Below, one piece after another: positions 46,796-59,273 of a stretch of DNA of 64,000 nt; position 1 is the stretch's first letter, and the number at the start of each line of letters is the position of its first letter. The translations under genes and the position numbers were made by a program. Source of the DNA: Neolentinus lepideus HHB14362 ss-1 (Eukaryota > Basidiomycota > Agaricomycetes > Gloeophyllales > Gloeophyllaceae); the NCBI GenBank assembly GCA_001632425.1, contig KV425551.1, positions 1,350,996 through 1,414,995 of the forward strand. Reading direction: 5' to 3'. Below the pieces are notes generated by a model. That model had not been told where the DNA came from, searched no databases, and saw only the letters and a program-made list of their open reading frames with translations.

Positions 46796-48531
46796 CTACA
46801 ACCGGCCAAACTTGTCCAGTGCGGGACGACCAAAGGTTGGCTATAAGCTGAAGTGAGGGAATGTACAAGCTAGAGACAAGGGGACACATACAACGGGATC
46901 CGGCTTGTTGCCCAAAATATTCTCAATTTTTTCCAGCACGGCGGGAGTCAGCTTTGGGATAACCTCAATCGCCTTCAGATTATCCAACACTTGTTCGGGC
47001 TTGGACGCTCCGAGGATAACAGTGCTCGTGTTCGGGTTCTTTGCGACCCAAGCAAGAGCAAGGTGTGCCACGCTGCAGCCCAGTTCTGACAATACAACTC
47101 AGCTTGTTATTTCAAATTGAAGGAAATCACGCTAACCGTTCTGCGCCAGGTTATTCAGGTCTTGCACGATCTTCAGCTTCTTTCGGCCCTCCTCCTCGCC
47201 GAAGCTATCGATAAGCTGCTTCAAGAAAGGTAAATCTGCGTGCTTAGCAAGACGCGAATCATCTGGAATGCCTTTGTTGTACTAGTATCGGAATCAATAA
47301 ATGAACGCTGGGCAGAGAAGGTGCTTCATACCTTTCCGGTCAACAAGCCACCGGCAAGAGCTGAGAAAACGGTGGTGCCCATTCCATAGTTTCTGTAAAT
47401 CGGGCTGTAACAGACGAATTAGATAAGAAGCGTACAATGAAGCCAGGAAGGTCGACATACTCATACTCCTGCTCGGCCCGCTCGCGGTGGAGCATGCTGC
47501 CAAGCGGAGATACATGTTAGAAGCCGCTCAAACTGACTGTAACGTACTCACTGGTGTTGGCATTGCTCAGCAATTGGCGCTATGAGCCCGTATACATGTG
47601 CAACATCTGTCGAAGAATGACATAGATATTACTCCGCCGTCCCGTAAATGACTTATGGTACTCACGATGTGCTTCCTCAAGCTGCTGTGCAGACCATTCC
47701 GATGTACCCCAATAGAATGACTGCATGATTAATAGTTTAAAATATACTTCAATGCCGAATAAAACAAGTATGTACCCAGCCTTGGTTGATGACATGGTTG
47801 AATGCACGGACAACCTCCTCCATTGGTACTGAAACCTTATGTGTCATAACCAGCCACGCCGAAGACAATGCCAGCACTCACCTGTAGGATCAGGTCGATG
47901 CGCGAAGATCACATCAACGTAATCAAGTCCCAACCGTTTCAGAGACAGCTTCGTGCCCTCGATAATGCTGCCAGCACACATGGTTCAGTAGCGGATCCTT
48001 GATTTAATAGCTTCTAGATACTCACTGCTTCCTGGAAAGACCCGTGTCATTTGGGCCGTCCCCTCCCCAAAAGAGCTTTGTGCTAATAATCAGATCTGTG
48101 CGGCGCAATCCCAGCTCTTTGATCACACGGCCCCTGCGCTCGTTTATGAATATCTCAACTCCGGGACCGCATGTGCACAGACAGCTCACATTTCTTCTTC
48201 GGACTTGCCTGCCGCATAACCCTCCGCAGTATCGAACATATTAATCCCATTTTCAAATGCGACCTTGATGATTTCCTGCCGACGGGTGGAGGCGTGAGAC
48301 GTTCATTCCGGTACACGAGGAACAGAACGCGCCCACCTTCACCGGATCACCCAGTACAGTACCACCCAATGTCAGCCCTAACCATCTATTGGTCAGACCG
48401 TAGTTAGGATCATATAAGCAAACGGGAGACGTACATCCTCCAAGAGAGAAAACAGGAACACGCAAGCCGCTAGGCCCTAGCCTGCGAAACAGCATGTTCT
48501 TAGGGTCATACACTTTGTATTCTTGGGCCAT
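46796..48531 (-). CDS. Aldo/keto reductase, voltage-gated K+ channel beta-subunit-like (AKR6)
   Basis: The start is [20 protein letters not shown]. Many short exons give [18 protein letters not shown], the catalytic segment [20 protein letters not shown] (Asp and Tyr of the AKR tetrad), [40 protein letters not shown] and [17 protein letters not shown]. Then [10 protein letters not shown] and [40 protein letters not shown], and the end [14 protein letters not shown] (stop 46796-46798). The whole pattern matches Kv-beta/AKR6 rather than other AKRs. It is an NADPH-dependent oxidoreductase. Fungi generally lack Shaker channels, so a redox-enzyme role is more likely than channel gating. At least ten introns of 50-60 nt. 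Confidence 0.92.
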
Positions 48532-49428
48532 GTTGGGATGTATTCACTGATGGACTCTGAGTGAGGGCCAAGCAACCACTGAGGGAAGTATTATCACAAC
48601 CTGCAGCACAGTCAATATATATGTCAGTGCCCTTGTCAATCACTAATCGCGAAATGCAAGGGATACCCCGAAAATTCCCCGCAAAGCTCACCAATACCAC
48701 TGTTCACGACAGGTGCACAGATGACCGAGACGCAGGCAAAAATAAACCTGGTCATCAGGTCCGATGGCGTGCGGTATAGCATTGATATGTCGGCCTATGT
48801 TCCTGAAAACCATTAGGTGGGAGCGCACACGAAGATAAAAAAAACGGCTGGCCCACGATGAGATATAGCCACAGAGGACGACATCAAAAGAGCCTACATA
48901 ATTAGTTTCATCCTGAACTAAGTTGCATTCACAGAATCATAGAGGCGTTCTTCCGAGCCTATCATGAATATCCGAGTGTCCCAGGCTATTTCTTCGGAGC
49001 CACACGGAAGCACTTCGAGGTCTGGTTGGGCTCCTACACAGTAACCTGACGGCACTTCAAAAAAAGAAGGTCGATTGCTGGAGAGATTGTGAACTATCAC
49101 CTTCGATTTTCATCACCCCAGCGAACCCATACAACCTAGCAGTGACGGTAAAGTCTGGGGAAGTACTGAGAATCACTCCACGATAAGGACATCGGGCAGT
49201 AATCATTAACGAGATTATCAATGCGAGTTGATCTTGTATATATACACATACTACAGTTGCGAATCTTGCGATCTGAATTCAATGCATAATGATAAACCTA
49301 AACGCAGCGGATCACGGAACGAGCCGCGAAACCAAAGCAAGAACTGACCAAAAACCAGTTATGTAGGGGCCACGTTGAAGGCAAAACAATTCCAAAAAAG
49401 CCAGAAAAATACAGACATGCTACAGGCG
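48532..49428. other. Gene-poor region between AKR and membrane-protein gene
   Basis: Nearly 900 bases without a recognised gene. A 60-codon minus-strand frame at 48918-49100 (VPSGYCVGAQPDLEVLPCGS) is the best candidate, but no family is recognised and no intact flanking exons were found. A poly-A run lies at 48838-48844. The right part is the 3' UTR of the downstream minus-strand gene. Confidence 0.4.
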
Positions 49429-51322
49429 CTACGACTCGGGCAAACGTGGCTCGACCCCAATGCCGACTCGCGATGGAGGCCTTGGTTCTTCATCTTCGGT
49501 AGGTTGAACTCCTTCGTACTCATCAAGCCACGATGCACTGGCGTTTCGTTCATTGCCAACAACTGCTGGCGAATACGAGATCTCATCCACGTCATCCTCT
49601 AGTGGAGGGGCTGAAGGCAGGTGATCCTCTAGCTCGAAAGGTGGAGCACTTGGCATTCCGACGCACTCCTCAAATGGAGGTGCTGACGGTTCCGATTCGC
49701 CAAAACCCTCCTCAAACGATAAAGGATACTCATAGAACAGGGACGCAGCCAACTGAGCCTTCGTCGGTGGTGGGGGGAGGTGTGAGGAAGAAGCCTGACA
49801 CGACACGGTCGCAGGTGCGTGAGATTCTTGTCCGGAACCAGAGTCATATGATGGACGATTGGAGACTTCGAAGTCTTCATCATACCATGGAGGAACGTGC
49901 GGTGGGGGACCTGATGACATTCCTCCGGGTTGGTCGGTTTCCGGAGGCGCACTCGACATCGCAGCCATACGGGCGAGCACAACCTTGTCATCTGTAGCCA
50001 CGTGAGCTGCCTTGTTCGATGAAGGTAAAGAGCGTTCCTCATCGTCAGTGCCTGAGAATGGAGGCAGAGATTCGGCATCTCGACATATGAATGGCGAATG
50101 GGAAATGTTAAGGTGCGACGGCTCGACATAATCGGACCGCGACAAGTCCATCTGTGAAGTGCGGTAATAGGCAGGAGGGAAGGGCGGAGATAAAGGAGGA
50201 GTGGTGGACTGCTCGGCACTTTGACAGTGAGGCTGGTGCAGAGACGAGCGTGATGCAGACTGGATTGTGTGTGACTGGGTAGTGGCGTAGAATGTAACAG
50301 CGAGATTTGAAGAACTTGTCATAGAGGGAGACCGGGACCTCGATCGTGATAAGGAGGCATTTGAATTGCTGTCTCGCAAGTCTCGTCTGGATGAACGAAG
50401 GGAATCGGGGTGTCTTTCGGCAATGCGGCGTCCTCTTCTTCGACGGAAGGATTGTCGCGCATTGGCTTTCCATCTAGCCGTAGCCTTGACCCACATTGTT
50501 TTTTGAGAACGAATTTGCTGAGCATTTGACGGGTTTTCGTCTTCAATTGGCTCGTCTTCACCGTCAGCCCTGCGACGCAGCTTCTTTTCTGGGTCTTTTG
50601 TCCTCGCTAGCCTCCGTCGTCTGCGCCAATACGCAGACAAACCGATAACGATGATGATTAGACATGCGAGCAGGACGGATAACACGGCAATGATGGTAGT
50701 GGGCCGAGGACTGTCGTTACTGGGCTGCCACCCATACGGCAACGAATCATAGAGATCGTCATAGGAAACGGACGTGGACGTCGCCGCCGCCTGGGTAGAC
50801 ACTACGGAGCTAGTGGATAGTGTAGAGTCTGCAACATCATCTGCAGGCATTGCCGTGGGGACCTGCAAGCGAATAGTTTGAGGGACACGTGCTGCCGCGA
50901 CGAGACCAAGCACATACCGAGCGAACAATCGTAGATCCGTAGAGTGTGTACTCGCTCAGCCTCCGCCAACGTCCGTCCATCCCAGACGCATACTTGTCGG
51001 CAAGGGACACGCCGCGCCTAGAGAATTGGTGTCTTGTCGGAGTCGGAAATGGAGGGTCAGGGGCGGAAACAGTTCTGGTCGGGCGTAGGTGGCGGCGAGA
51101 CGACTGTTCCTCGATGAATGGGTACAGAAATGTGAGCGGCGCTGCTTCAAGCGGACGAGCATCAACCGACGATGGGGATGCGACGGTGGCTATGAGAGCC
51201 AGCAGGCTCGAGGACGGGGGGATCGATGACGAAATGGGCTGTGTGGACCGCCGAGCACGACGCCGAGACGGTACAGAGCGTCCTTGGTCAGCAATGTGCG
51301 CACTGGAGCTGCCTCCAGGCAT
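49429..51322 (-). CDS. Single-pass membrane protein with PPxY and repeated PSAP motifs
   Basis: Two exons encode about 600 residues. The N-terminus (MPGGSSSAHIADQGRSVPSR) has a hydrophobic SSLLALIATVASPSSVDA segment that could be a signal sequence. After the intron (about 50859-50917) a Ser/Thr-rich stretch leads to one membrane helix, TTIIAVLSVLLACLIIIVIG, followed by a stop-transfer RRRRRLAR. The remaining 400 residues are basic, then Ser/Pro-rich. They contain PPAY (FPPAYYRTS) and PPWY (VPPWYDEDFE), and near the C-terminus PSAPPFE twice and PSAPPLE once within about 35 residues. PPxY motifs bind WW domains of Nedd4/Rsp5 ligases; P[ST]AP motifs bind ESCRT-I Vps23/Tsg101. No enzymatic domain is seen. 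Role as a trafficking adaptor is inferred. Confidence 0.85.
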
Positions 51323-51873
51323 GGGCTTGGCAAGGACTTAAGAGAACTTTATTATGCCAAGGAGCTTGTCGATGGCCCTAGCCGGGTCGGATCAGTAAGG
51401 CGGACGAATTAAGCAATCCACCTCTGCAAGATCAACGCGCTGGCTGCGAGGCGGCGTGGATGTTCTCAATGTCGAGCTCGACGGCGAGGACAACGCGCGC
51501 GGCGTCGACGTGAACAACGACGGGGGCAGAGAGGCAGAGGCAAAGACGAGGCCCAGCGCGAGGACGAATTCATGTAAACCCTTTTAGCTCCTTCGGGTTG
51601 ATGAAACGCTCTAATAATACATTATGTCTTATGTATACCTAACTATAAATAAAACAGTCGCACAAATAGCCTTCCTCGGTACGGCGACTACATACGCACA
51701 ATCAGCCCGTGTGAATAGGGAATGTCGACAGCAACATTTCTTCAACGTCAACCGATTCACTGCCCGAGGAAACTCTGCACAGCCAACCAACGTAACCTTG
51801 TCGTATGGAAGAGCTCTGATTTTGACATCTCGATTCGAACAAACCGGAAGCATATTCAGTGGTCCGAACAATG
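51323..51873. other. Intergenic region, membrane protein to SIN3
   Basis: The stretch 51420-51570 is notably GC-rich (GGCGAGGACAACGCGCGCGG) and is probably promoter or leader of the membrane-protein gene. The right part is SIN3 3' UTR. No gene is supported. Confidence 0.4.
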
Positions 51874-54800
51874 CTACTGCAATAAACGGCATTGCTTCCG
51901 TTCTTCATGTTTTGCAGCGGCTCTCTCTCGCAGCAGCTTGTCGTCTGCGGCGCTCCGTCGCTGCCAGATAAATTCCTCTGTGCCCGCTTCGTAGAACATC
52001 TTGTACGTCCCCAAGCTGATCCGTATCGCCAAATTATTCTGGACCACGCAATGGCTGCTTTGTGGCGTGTCCTCCTCGGGCAAGCATCTGCATGTCCAAT
52101 GAATATCAAGTCAGTGAATGAAATTTTGCTGGCTGTTCCGGCTACGGACCGTCTTATGAATGGAGACCTCAAGGGCCTGCTGTCTTTTGCCATCGGCAAC
52201 CACTCCGTGCGGTGCCTCGTGATAAACGTGTCGACGTACTCTCTCCAGCGCTCCGAGGCCGAGGCCGCTTCATCCACACTGGCGTCATCAGGGCCTACAA
52301 GCTGAATGCGCATTGCTTTCCCCAGGCGATTCTATCCATGGACCTCGGGGTCAATAATAGTAAAACTGAATGGGCTGGAATAGGCGCACCCATTCAATCC
52401 TATATAGACCATCAGCTGATCCAATCCAGCGCTCGGCTTCCCGCCGATATCGGATGATATCGTGCGTTGTAGGCGTTTCTATACGCCGGGCTTTCTGAAG
52501 TAAGAGCCATAACTCCTGGCTCTTACTATCAGTAAAGATTGTATGAACCTGTCACAAGCGTATCAGGGCTCAGTCGTTATCAGATTGTGTGCTTAATGGA
52601 CATACCTGCTTGATGAGGGCTATAATTAACTTGTCCAGCGTGAAAATGTAGTATGACTTTAGGGAGCTATTGTTAGCCCGATGCAGGGAAGAAATAATAC
52701 TGCAACTTGCCTGATGACCAAAGAACCATCGACATTGCTCCTCGAATGTCGACGTGTCCATGTCATTGTCCCACAATTTTACTAATGCCCCACGAAGATA
52801 CTTCCAGAGTACGTTCGACCCGGGCCCATCGGACAGCGTCGAGATGGCCCGCTCCAGTACCGACGCAGGCCCATTGGGGTCCTCGAGACCCAAATCGACA
52901 GCTACAGGATTCGGTAACAAAGCTCCATGATTCTGAGCCGCATGTTTGGCGCCTTGCTCCTTGCAGATGTTCAAGCGCAAATACATAGTCTGCGAACGAC
53001 AACATCAGCACCGAGACAAAGCGAAGAAACCGAACCAGCGGCAAGAAAAAAAAGTTTCACCTGGATCAAACGCAGCAACGTATAGAACCGCTCGTTCGCG
53101 AAGAATGGACGGCGTCTGACAGGAGTTTGCCCCGAGCGCGGAGTGCCTTCTGGTAAGCTACTGACCGACTCCTGTATCCAGATATCGTCTGTTTGAGGCT
53201 CAAAGCCTCTCTGTGCCTCCCGCTCATGGTGAAACAGCCCTGGCGAAGTAGATCTCGAGTTTGGCGCGGAGGTAGTCCGCCGTTCGCGCGCAGTCTCGAG
53301 GAGCTTGTTGCGCAGATCGCTAGCGGCGACACCGCCGGTCTGTCCCCCACTCGCCGATCTACCGCCGCCCGAGTGCCCTTTATTGCCCTCTGCGTCGTCT
53401 TCCTCATCCGGTCCGAGATCCACAGAAGTCCATTTGGGTGCTTGGTCTGAATGTGATTGCATAAGCAATAGGGGGATGAAAGAACGCATAAAGCGATTCA
53501 ACCGTCTTCGTTCTTGGAGACCATACTGTAGTTGGTGGTTGTCGAGATAGTGGTGAACCAACTCGAGCGAGTCTGTGAGAAGCTCTGTGTCTTCGAAATT
53601 ATACTCCAGTTGGAAACCAGGAGAACTTTGTGTGAAGGCGGCATGAGGGTCATAGCCTCGCTTCTGGAGTTGCTCTGTCCTAACGGACTCGATCTCAGTG
53701 ACGAAGTATTTCGCCGTGATCCAACCCTTGTCCTTTTGCTTGAAATTCGATGCCTGGTAGTCCAAGGACCTGTAAAAGTTCTTCGCATCGATTTCTCGCC
53801 AAACGGGGTTGTACTCTCTCTGAACCCTTTTCCAGTCTTCCTCTTTCCGCTTGAGTCTCGCAAGCACCACAGGAACCGCCACACTGGGACAATCCTGCAG
53901 CCCCTGCCAGATTTCCGCCCAGTAATTATCGCCATAAACCTTCTTGATCGTTTTCTGATACAGGGCCTTGCTATATCCACCAAGATCGGGCTTAAGCTTG
54001 AATACAGCCCTCTCCTCATTCGACATCTCATCAATGCGAAGGTTGAGCGGCTCTAAATGCGCGATCGTCCGCGACATCGCTTCGAGAATGACATGGAACT
54101 CATGCCGCTCTTCCTCGGTCTTGTGCAGGGCTTCCTCATTGGAGTTCTTCCTATGCGTGACGAACCCAGCATCTTCGGATGCCCAGGTGGGATGAGACAC
54201 CCAATCGTTGTTGAGCACGGACTTGCATAGCTGATCCCGCCCAGAGCACGCCAGTCTGCTCTCCTACAATGCAACAAAATCGAATCAGCATTCACAATTC
54301 ACGCACAACCACTTACACTCTCGGGCAGCCGCCTATAACTCGGACTCTCGCCATTGTCTGCAACCTTTGCCGACGCGGTATCCGGCGGGCCCGTCCTAAT
54401 ACTCCCAGGCGGGCCCATCTCCACATCGCCCTCTCTATCATCATACCCGACAAACTCTTTGAACCTCTTCAGCAAGTCCCCCGCGGCCGCATCGCCGATG
54501 AACACTTCCGCCTTCTGTATCAGCGTCTTCGCGTCGATCATGTCATGTCCAAACATGTCTAGCAACTTTAGGAAGTCGCCATATATCCCGCGCGACTCGA
54601 GCAGGCTCTTCGTGGTGTCGAAAAAGGTGACAGCATCGATCGTGGAGGAGGGGACGTGCGGCTGCGCATGGTGGTAGTGGGGTATCGGGGGCTGTTGAAT
54701 GCTGGCTTGCTGGGGAGGTGGATGCTGAGATTGATTGGATGGCGCCTGACCGCGGTGATCCCGATGATGCCCCTGTTGCTGTTGGCCATGGACATGCGGG

Positions 54801-57004
54801 GGTGTAGCAGGCCTCTGGTACGGCGAGTAAGGAGGAGTCGAAGGCTCCGGCTTATGTTGCGTCTTAGGTCGCTTCGCCTGTATGCATATCCACGCCCATA
54901 ATAATAGCACGTTAATTATGTTATGGTTAGCCTCCCAGCAACACACTGCATATTCAATCCAAATTCACTGACCCTACTTCCCCCCTTCCCAGAGACAGGC
55001 GTCTGCTCCTTCTCCGCAGGAGCGGGCCTCTTCCTCCTCTTAGCTGCCGTCTTCTTCTCCCCACCCTTGGAGGCGTCCTTCACCTTCTCATTCTCCCCAC
55101 CCGACTGGGGCAGAAGGTGGCTGACCTGGCTCTGGATCTCGGGCAAGAAATACTTAAACTCCTCGAACAGGTCTGGCGCCTCCTTGAACAGCATGTTCAC
55201 CTGCGCATACACTTGCGTCTGCTGAACCTGACGATTCGGTCCGCACATCCATAATCAGACACTTGGAATCCAAATTAATAAGCAGAAAAGACACTTACAT
55301 CCTGCGGATCCTTCGCACTCGCCCCCGCCTTCTGCTGACTCTGCAGTATCCCCAGGAACTGCTTATACACATCATGATCGTCCGAAAACCGCTCTTTAAT
55401 CTTATTCAAATACTGTATCGCACACTGGAATTGCCTTGCCTGCTCCTCCTTCGACTGCTCCTGCCTCGCATACGCACCCAGATAGCTAGCAGCAGCAGTC
55501 GTGCTATTCGGGCCTGCGAGCCCTGGTGAATAGAGTGGTGTGTGTACGAAGGGCGTACCCGAAGCGAGGTGATAAGCGAGAGAGGGCGTGGTGGGCCGCG
55601 ACGCGGTGAGACTGGGGTGTAAGGATCCGCCGTAACCTGGGGGAAACAGCTGAGGCGGTGGCTGTAGGGGCTGTTGTGAGTGGTGAGGAGGAAGACCGGG
55701 CGTTAGCTGGTCGCGGCCGATGCCTCTTGGGATGAGCGGGTCAAAGGACTGCATACTAGGGTGGAGGGGTACAGGAGGATGAGGCTGCATGAGGTGGGCT
55801 TGGGTAGACTGAGTTACCACGCCTTCGGGGGTGGTCACTGTAATATTGGTGTCTCGGGGATCGGCAGAGCAGTCGATTCGGTAACCTGGCGGGAGGAAAG
55901 TGTTGAAGCCTTGGATGAGGAAAGGATTGCCTTGGAAGAGCATTGAAACGCGCTGGATTACACCAGGCGTATCCAGTCTAGAATACATTCAGTTAGTGGG
56001 GAACACGTAAATATGAGGTACGCTCGGCAAGTAATGATAACAAGAAGCCGAGAAGATGAAGTGGCACCCAATCTTCATAGCATAGTCATGCAGAGCACGC
56101 GACTAGGATGCAATGCAGTCCAGCAGTAATTTAATAACGTAGACACGCGTCCGCCACATCGAAAACAATAAGCAACTCACAACTCGCTCTTGAAATCCTT
56201 CATGATATCCAAAAACCGATTATACACATCCGGCTGGTCCTGAAACTGGGCCTTGACGGCGTCGAGATAGCTCAATGCATCCGTCACATTCAATGGCCTC
56301 GCAGCTGCACTTCCACCGGCGCCCCCACTCCCGCTTGTCTTCGGCGGTGGCGTTGGAGAGGTCTCCGGCGAGCTCCCAGTCAGCGGTCGAATCTCCCGCA
56401 TGGCTTCCATCGGTTTCGTTTCTGGGTCCGACGGAGCAGGGATAATGGGTCCAGGAGCGCTGGATGAAGAGCCTACGCGTATATCCTGGGGAACCGCTGT
56501 CGCTGTCGAAGTCGCAGGGGACATAGGTGTGGGCGGGTTGGACACTCTGGATAGTATCACAGGCGAAAGGCGCGCGGGAGCGGCAAGCTCTGCCATACTT
56601 GTCGAACTTGCCCTGCTTGCCACTGGTGGGTCGAGCGCCTCATCCATGGACACGACGGGCCTCGTTGAAGGCTCGCTCGTCGTGGGTATCTCTGCTGGCT
56701 TGTCCACGTCCATTTCTACATGTACATCCACTTCTATGGATCTGCTTGACTCGGCTTCTCGTGCAGGCAAGGGCGACAGCGGCCTTGGCGGTCGGGGTGC
56801 TGGCGTCCTTTCCCGTGGTGGCAGTGGTTGCGTGGCGGCGGCGGGGTCGTCTGTCGATGTCGAGAACGTCGTCGTCGTCGTCTGTGGTGGCAGCGGCGCA
56901 GAAGGCTGAGGTTGCGGAGGCGAGGCACGGCGGGAAGGAGGGTCCATGGCGCGGCGACAAGGAAGAGAATAAACGAAACAAGGCAGCTGAGCGTCTAAAC
57001 TCAT
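51874..57004 (-). CDS. SIN3: Transcriptional corepressor SIN3
   Basis: About twelve exons encode roughly 1,400-1,500 residues. The start is ATG 57002-57004; an in-frame alternative, 56947 (MDPPSRR), is equally plausible. PAH1: [20 protein letters not shown], then across a ~190-nt intron [23 protein letters not shown]2: [20 protein letters not shown] and [23 protein letters not shown]3: [20 protein letters not shown] and [20 protein letters not shown]. The HDAC-interaction domain reads [20 protein letters not shown] and [16 protein letters not shown]. The C-terminal Sin3 domain includes [35 protein letters not shown] and ends RKQCRLLQ. It is the scaffold of Rpd3/HDAC complexes in the nucleus. 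Linkers are Pro/Gln-rich. Confidence 0.95.
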
Positions 57005-57639
57005 AGATCTTATCTTATCTCGTCACGTGGAAGTCCTGTACTGTCAAATGCTATGTTCGAACTTGATGTAGTCGATTCAAGTAACATATATCAGCGACTG
57101 GCAAGAGACCAAGATCAGCGGCCTTATTTACATAGGAGCGAACATTATTAATAACGCCGTTTACCCTGCGACTGGCATGTCAGAATAAAATACATCTATT
57201 TGTCTTTATTTTTTCATTGACTGGTTTTAGTAACTCGCGCCATCATACTAGTTTTCAACTCATCCACTCATATATACATACACACAAGTTGTATCTGCTG
57301 TAGCAGTTCTTCGGAAGAATCGTGATATATTAAGAGAGGTGGTTGTGCTTCAAACTTCAACAACGTCCAACGAAATAGATCGGCTTCCTGAGGGTGGTAA
57401 GTAATATCATTCCGCACTTTGGCATCAATGTGCATTTCGCAATTCGCAGATCTATATATTAGTGCCCTCGAAAGCCAGCTTTGAAGGAAAAACAAGCCGA
57501 ACGCTTCGAGAGACTGTTGTGTAATTAGCATGTGCACATGTGTATAGTATATATATACTAAGACATTGCCCTGGATCGAAAACAAATCTCTTTTGATACG
57601 ACCGCGACGAGAAAGAGAGTCGCAAGGTACATGTCCTGC
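57005..57639. other. SIN3 upstream region
   Basis: AT-rich with a TATATATACATACACACAAG microsatellite near 57270. It should contain the SIN3 promoter. No intact gene is visible; the minus-strand frame at 57268-57777 overlaps the PAH1 relic and has no domain of its own in this part. Confidence 0.4.
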
Positions 57640-57960
57640 AGGTGTTTCTCGTTCGGGAATAGCCTGCAGCGTCCTGCAGCGCTGAATCCTTGGATAGGTA
57701 ATTCCGGAAGAGCGCAGACACCCGGGTAATGGCAGTGGCATTAGAGAGGAGCGCAACAAGAGGATAACAAGCGACACCCGATCGATTCTTGAGGTCCGTC
57801 ATGACGTCCAAAACCGTATATATACACCTGTGGCTGGTCCCGAAAGAACTGCATCTTGATCGCATCCATGTACCCCAACGCCTCCATCGCGATCAATTGC
57901 ACCCCTGCATCCGCGCTGGACTTGCGCCGAGTCTCCATTGGTTTAATTTCTCGGGGTGAT
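57640..57960 (-). pseudogene. Truncated, frameshifted copy of SIN3 PAH1
   Basis: The minus strand reads AMEALGYMDAIKMQFFRDQP then, after a +1 frame change at a TATATATAC run (about 57817-57826), VLDVMTDLKN. This aligns with the SIN3 PAH1 segment [30 protein letters not shown]. Further along, VSALFRN...SKDSALQDAAGY corresponds to the second half, [16 protein letters not shown]...PPGY, again separated by an intron-like gap. Even the segment before the PAH (METRRKSS) recalls the SIN3 linker preceding PAH1. The reading frame is broken and no other SIN3 domain follows, so this is a decayed partial duplication about 700 bases upstream of the parent gene. A very small PAH protein with unusual splicing is the alternative. 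Confidence 0.6.
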
Positions 57961-58724
57961 AACGTTTAGCGACAGTACCGGCCATATCTCCATGGGTCAA
58001 CGAAGATTGGCATCTCCACCAATTGCAACACACTTTGTGTATCGCCAAATTATGGTAGGTATCGGACGCTATAGAAAGCGTCATCCAAACCAGCAATACG
58101 AGGTGCCGTGATAGCGATGTCGGAATTTCTAGAGTAGCACGCGTAAGTACGAGTGACACCGTATTAGCTTCAAAAAAAACGGGATAACATCCCGACAGGC
58201 TTTGCTATCCAGAAATTAGAAGAACCCTTGCCAGGTTGATCACGCCTGATGAGGTCTTGGGACGGATCTCGTAAGCTCCTATCAAACAGGGTGTCTGCTT
58301 GTGCCACCATCAGGCGCGTGAGCGACGGGGACGTAGCAAGGCCGGACGGATGATATTGCAGCTAGTTGCGTGAGCTGCATCGTCACAAGCAGTAAATAGA
58401 TCCTGAGGAAGGGGTCAGGGTCGGGTAAGGCTCTCGCATTTGCGAGCGGTATACGTTGAGGGGCATTCTAGACAAAGAATGTCGCTGAGGGCGCTTGACC
58501 CTCGACTTGACAGATGTGGTCTTGTACACCAGGAGGAGTTAGTTTCGAGGAAAAGGGAGCGGGGATGAAAGATGCAGAGCGAGCGTGGGTCCGGGCCAGC
58601 CACATCGAAGGCGACGGTTACGACGGTTACTACTAGGGAAGCAAAGATTCTGAGTGAGGTTGATACTCAGAGTTTCTAGGATACGAACCCGTTGGCTAAG
58701 ATCCAGGAAGACGGAGTCTGTCGT
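57961..58724. other. Non-coding region between two gene relics
   Basis: No supported gene. Frames on both strands are short and lack domains. The stretch lies between the PAH1 relic and the LRR/F-box-like relic and looks like decaying sequence. Confidence 0.4.
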
Positions 58725-59196
58725 CTAATAAACGGCTTCTCTCAAGCAGACCTTGCTGCAGTACTTGAAAGTATCCACCATTCTCACGACCTCCGCCCAT
58801 TTCTCACCTCCGAATTTGTATCTGGCTGCCGTTACGCTCTGCAAGAATGGATAGTGGTGGTCAATCCACTGCGCCACCAATACCACATCTTTCGAATCTG
58901 CTCCGTCCAGAGAAATATGTTGCAATGCATGTTGCGAGATCGGGAACTCCTCCGGTGAAGGCAAAGGGACGTTCGGATTACAGCTACCGACAAAACAATA
59001 GAACAGTTGAGATTTCTCCCAACCACGCTGCTGCTCACCAAAAAGGGTTGCTCCGATTGATCCTACAATATCCCAACTCAGCGCTCAGCTGCCATGCTCG
59101 AGCGCCTCTGCATGAGTTTCCGGAGTTACGTATGTCAAGGATTCAAGCTTTGACAGAACCTCCCAGTATCGGTTTGCAGGCCAGGGGCGTTAACAG
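58725..59196 (-). pseudogene. Broken LRR/F-box-like gene fragment
   Basis: The minus strand reads YWEVLSKLESLTYVTPETHA, then an in-frame TGA (59085-59087), then ALSWDIVGSIGATLFGEQQR, FYCFVGSCNPNVPLPSPEEF, LQHISLDGADSKDVVLVAQW, HHYPFLQSVTAARYKFGGEK and WAEVVRMVDTFKYCSK before the stop at 58725. The leucine/histidine spacing and HHYPFL-type segments resemble the C-terminal halves of basidiomycete F-box/LRR-type proteins, a lineage-expanded group. The family is a guess from pattern. No upstream start is visible beyond about 59196, where unrelated sequence with a fold-back repeat begins, so the fragment appears 5'-truncated and carries one nonsense codon unless a tiny intron removes it. Confidence 0.5.
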
Positions 59197-59273
59197 ACAC
59201 TAAGTGGGATGGTGCCCGGTGGCGCGGTACTTAAATGGGTTTCCTTCGCATCGACAGCTCCACGCATAGGAAA

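Noticed and set aside
34741..48531. A potassium/osmotic gene cluster (TRK, Kv-beta-like, SHO1)
   Set aside because: The genes are separated by unrelated trafficking and chromatin genes and have mixed orientation, so this is coincidence rather than a cluster.
48918..49100. 60-codon frame as a lectin- or cytolysin-like exon
   Set aside because: The short sequence has a vague beta-rich look, but no diagnostic motif and no neighbouring exons could be found.
56400..57006. Long plus-strand frames opposite the SIN3 N-terminus
   Set aside because: They are antisense to Pro/Ser-rich low-complexity SIN3 sequence and show only simple-sequence protein.
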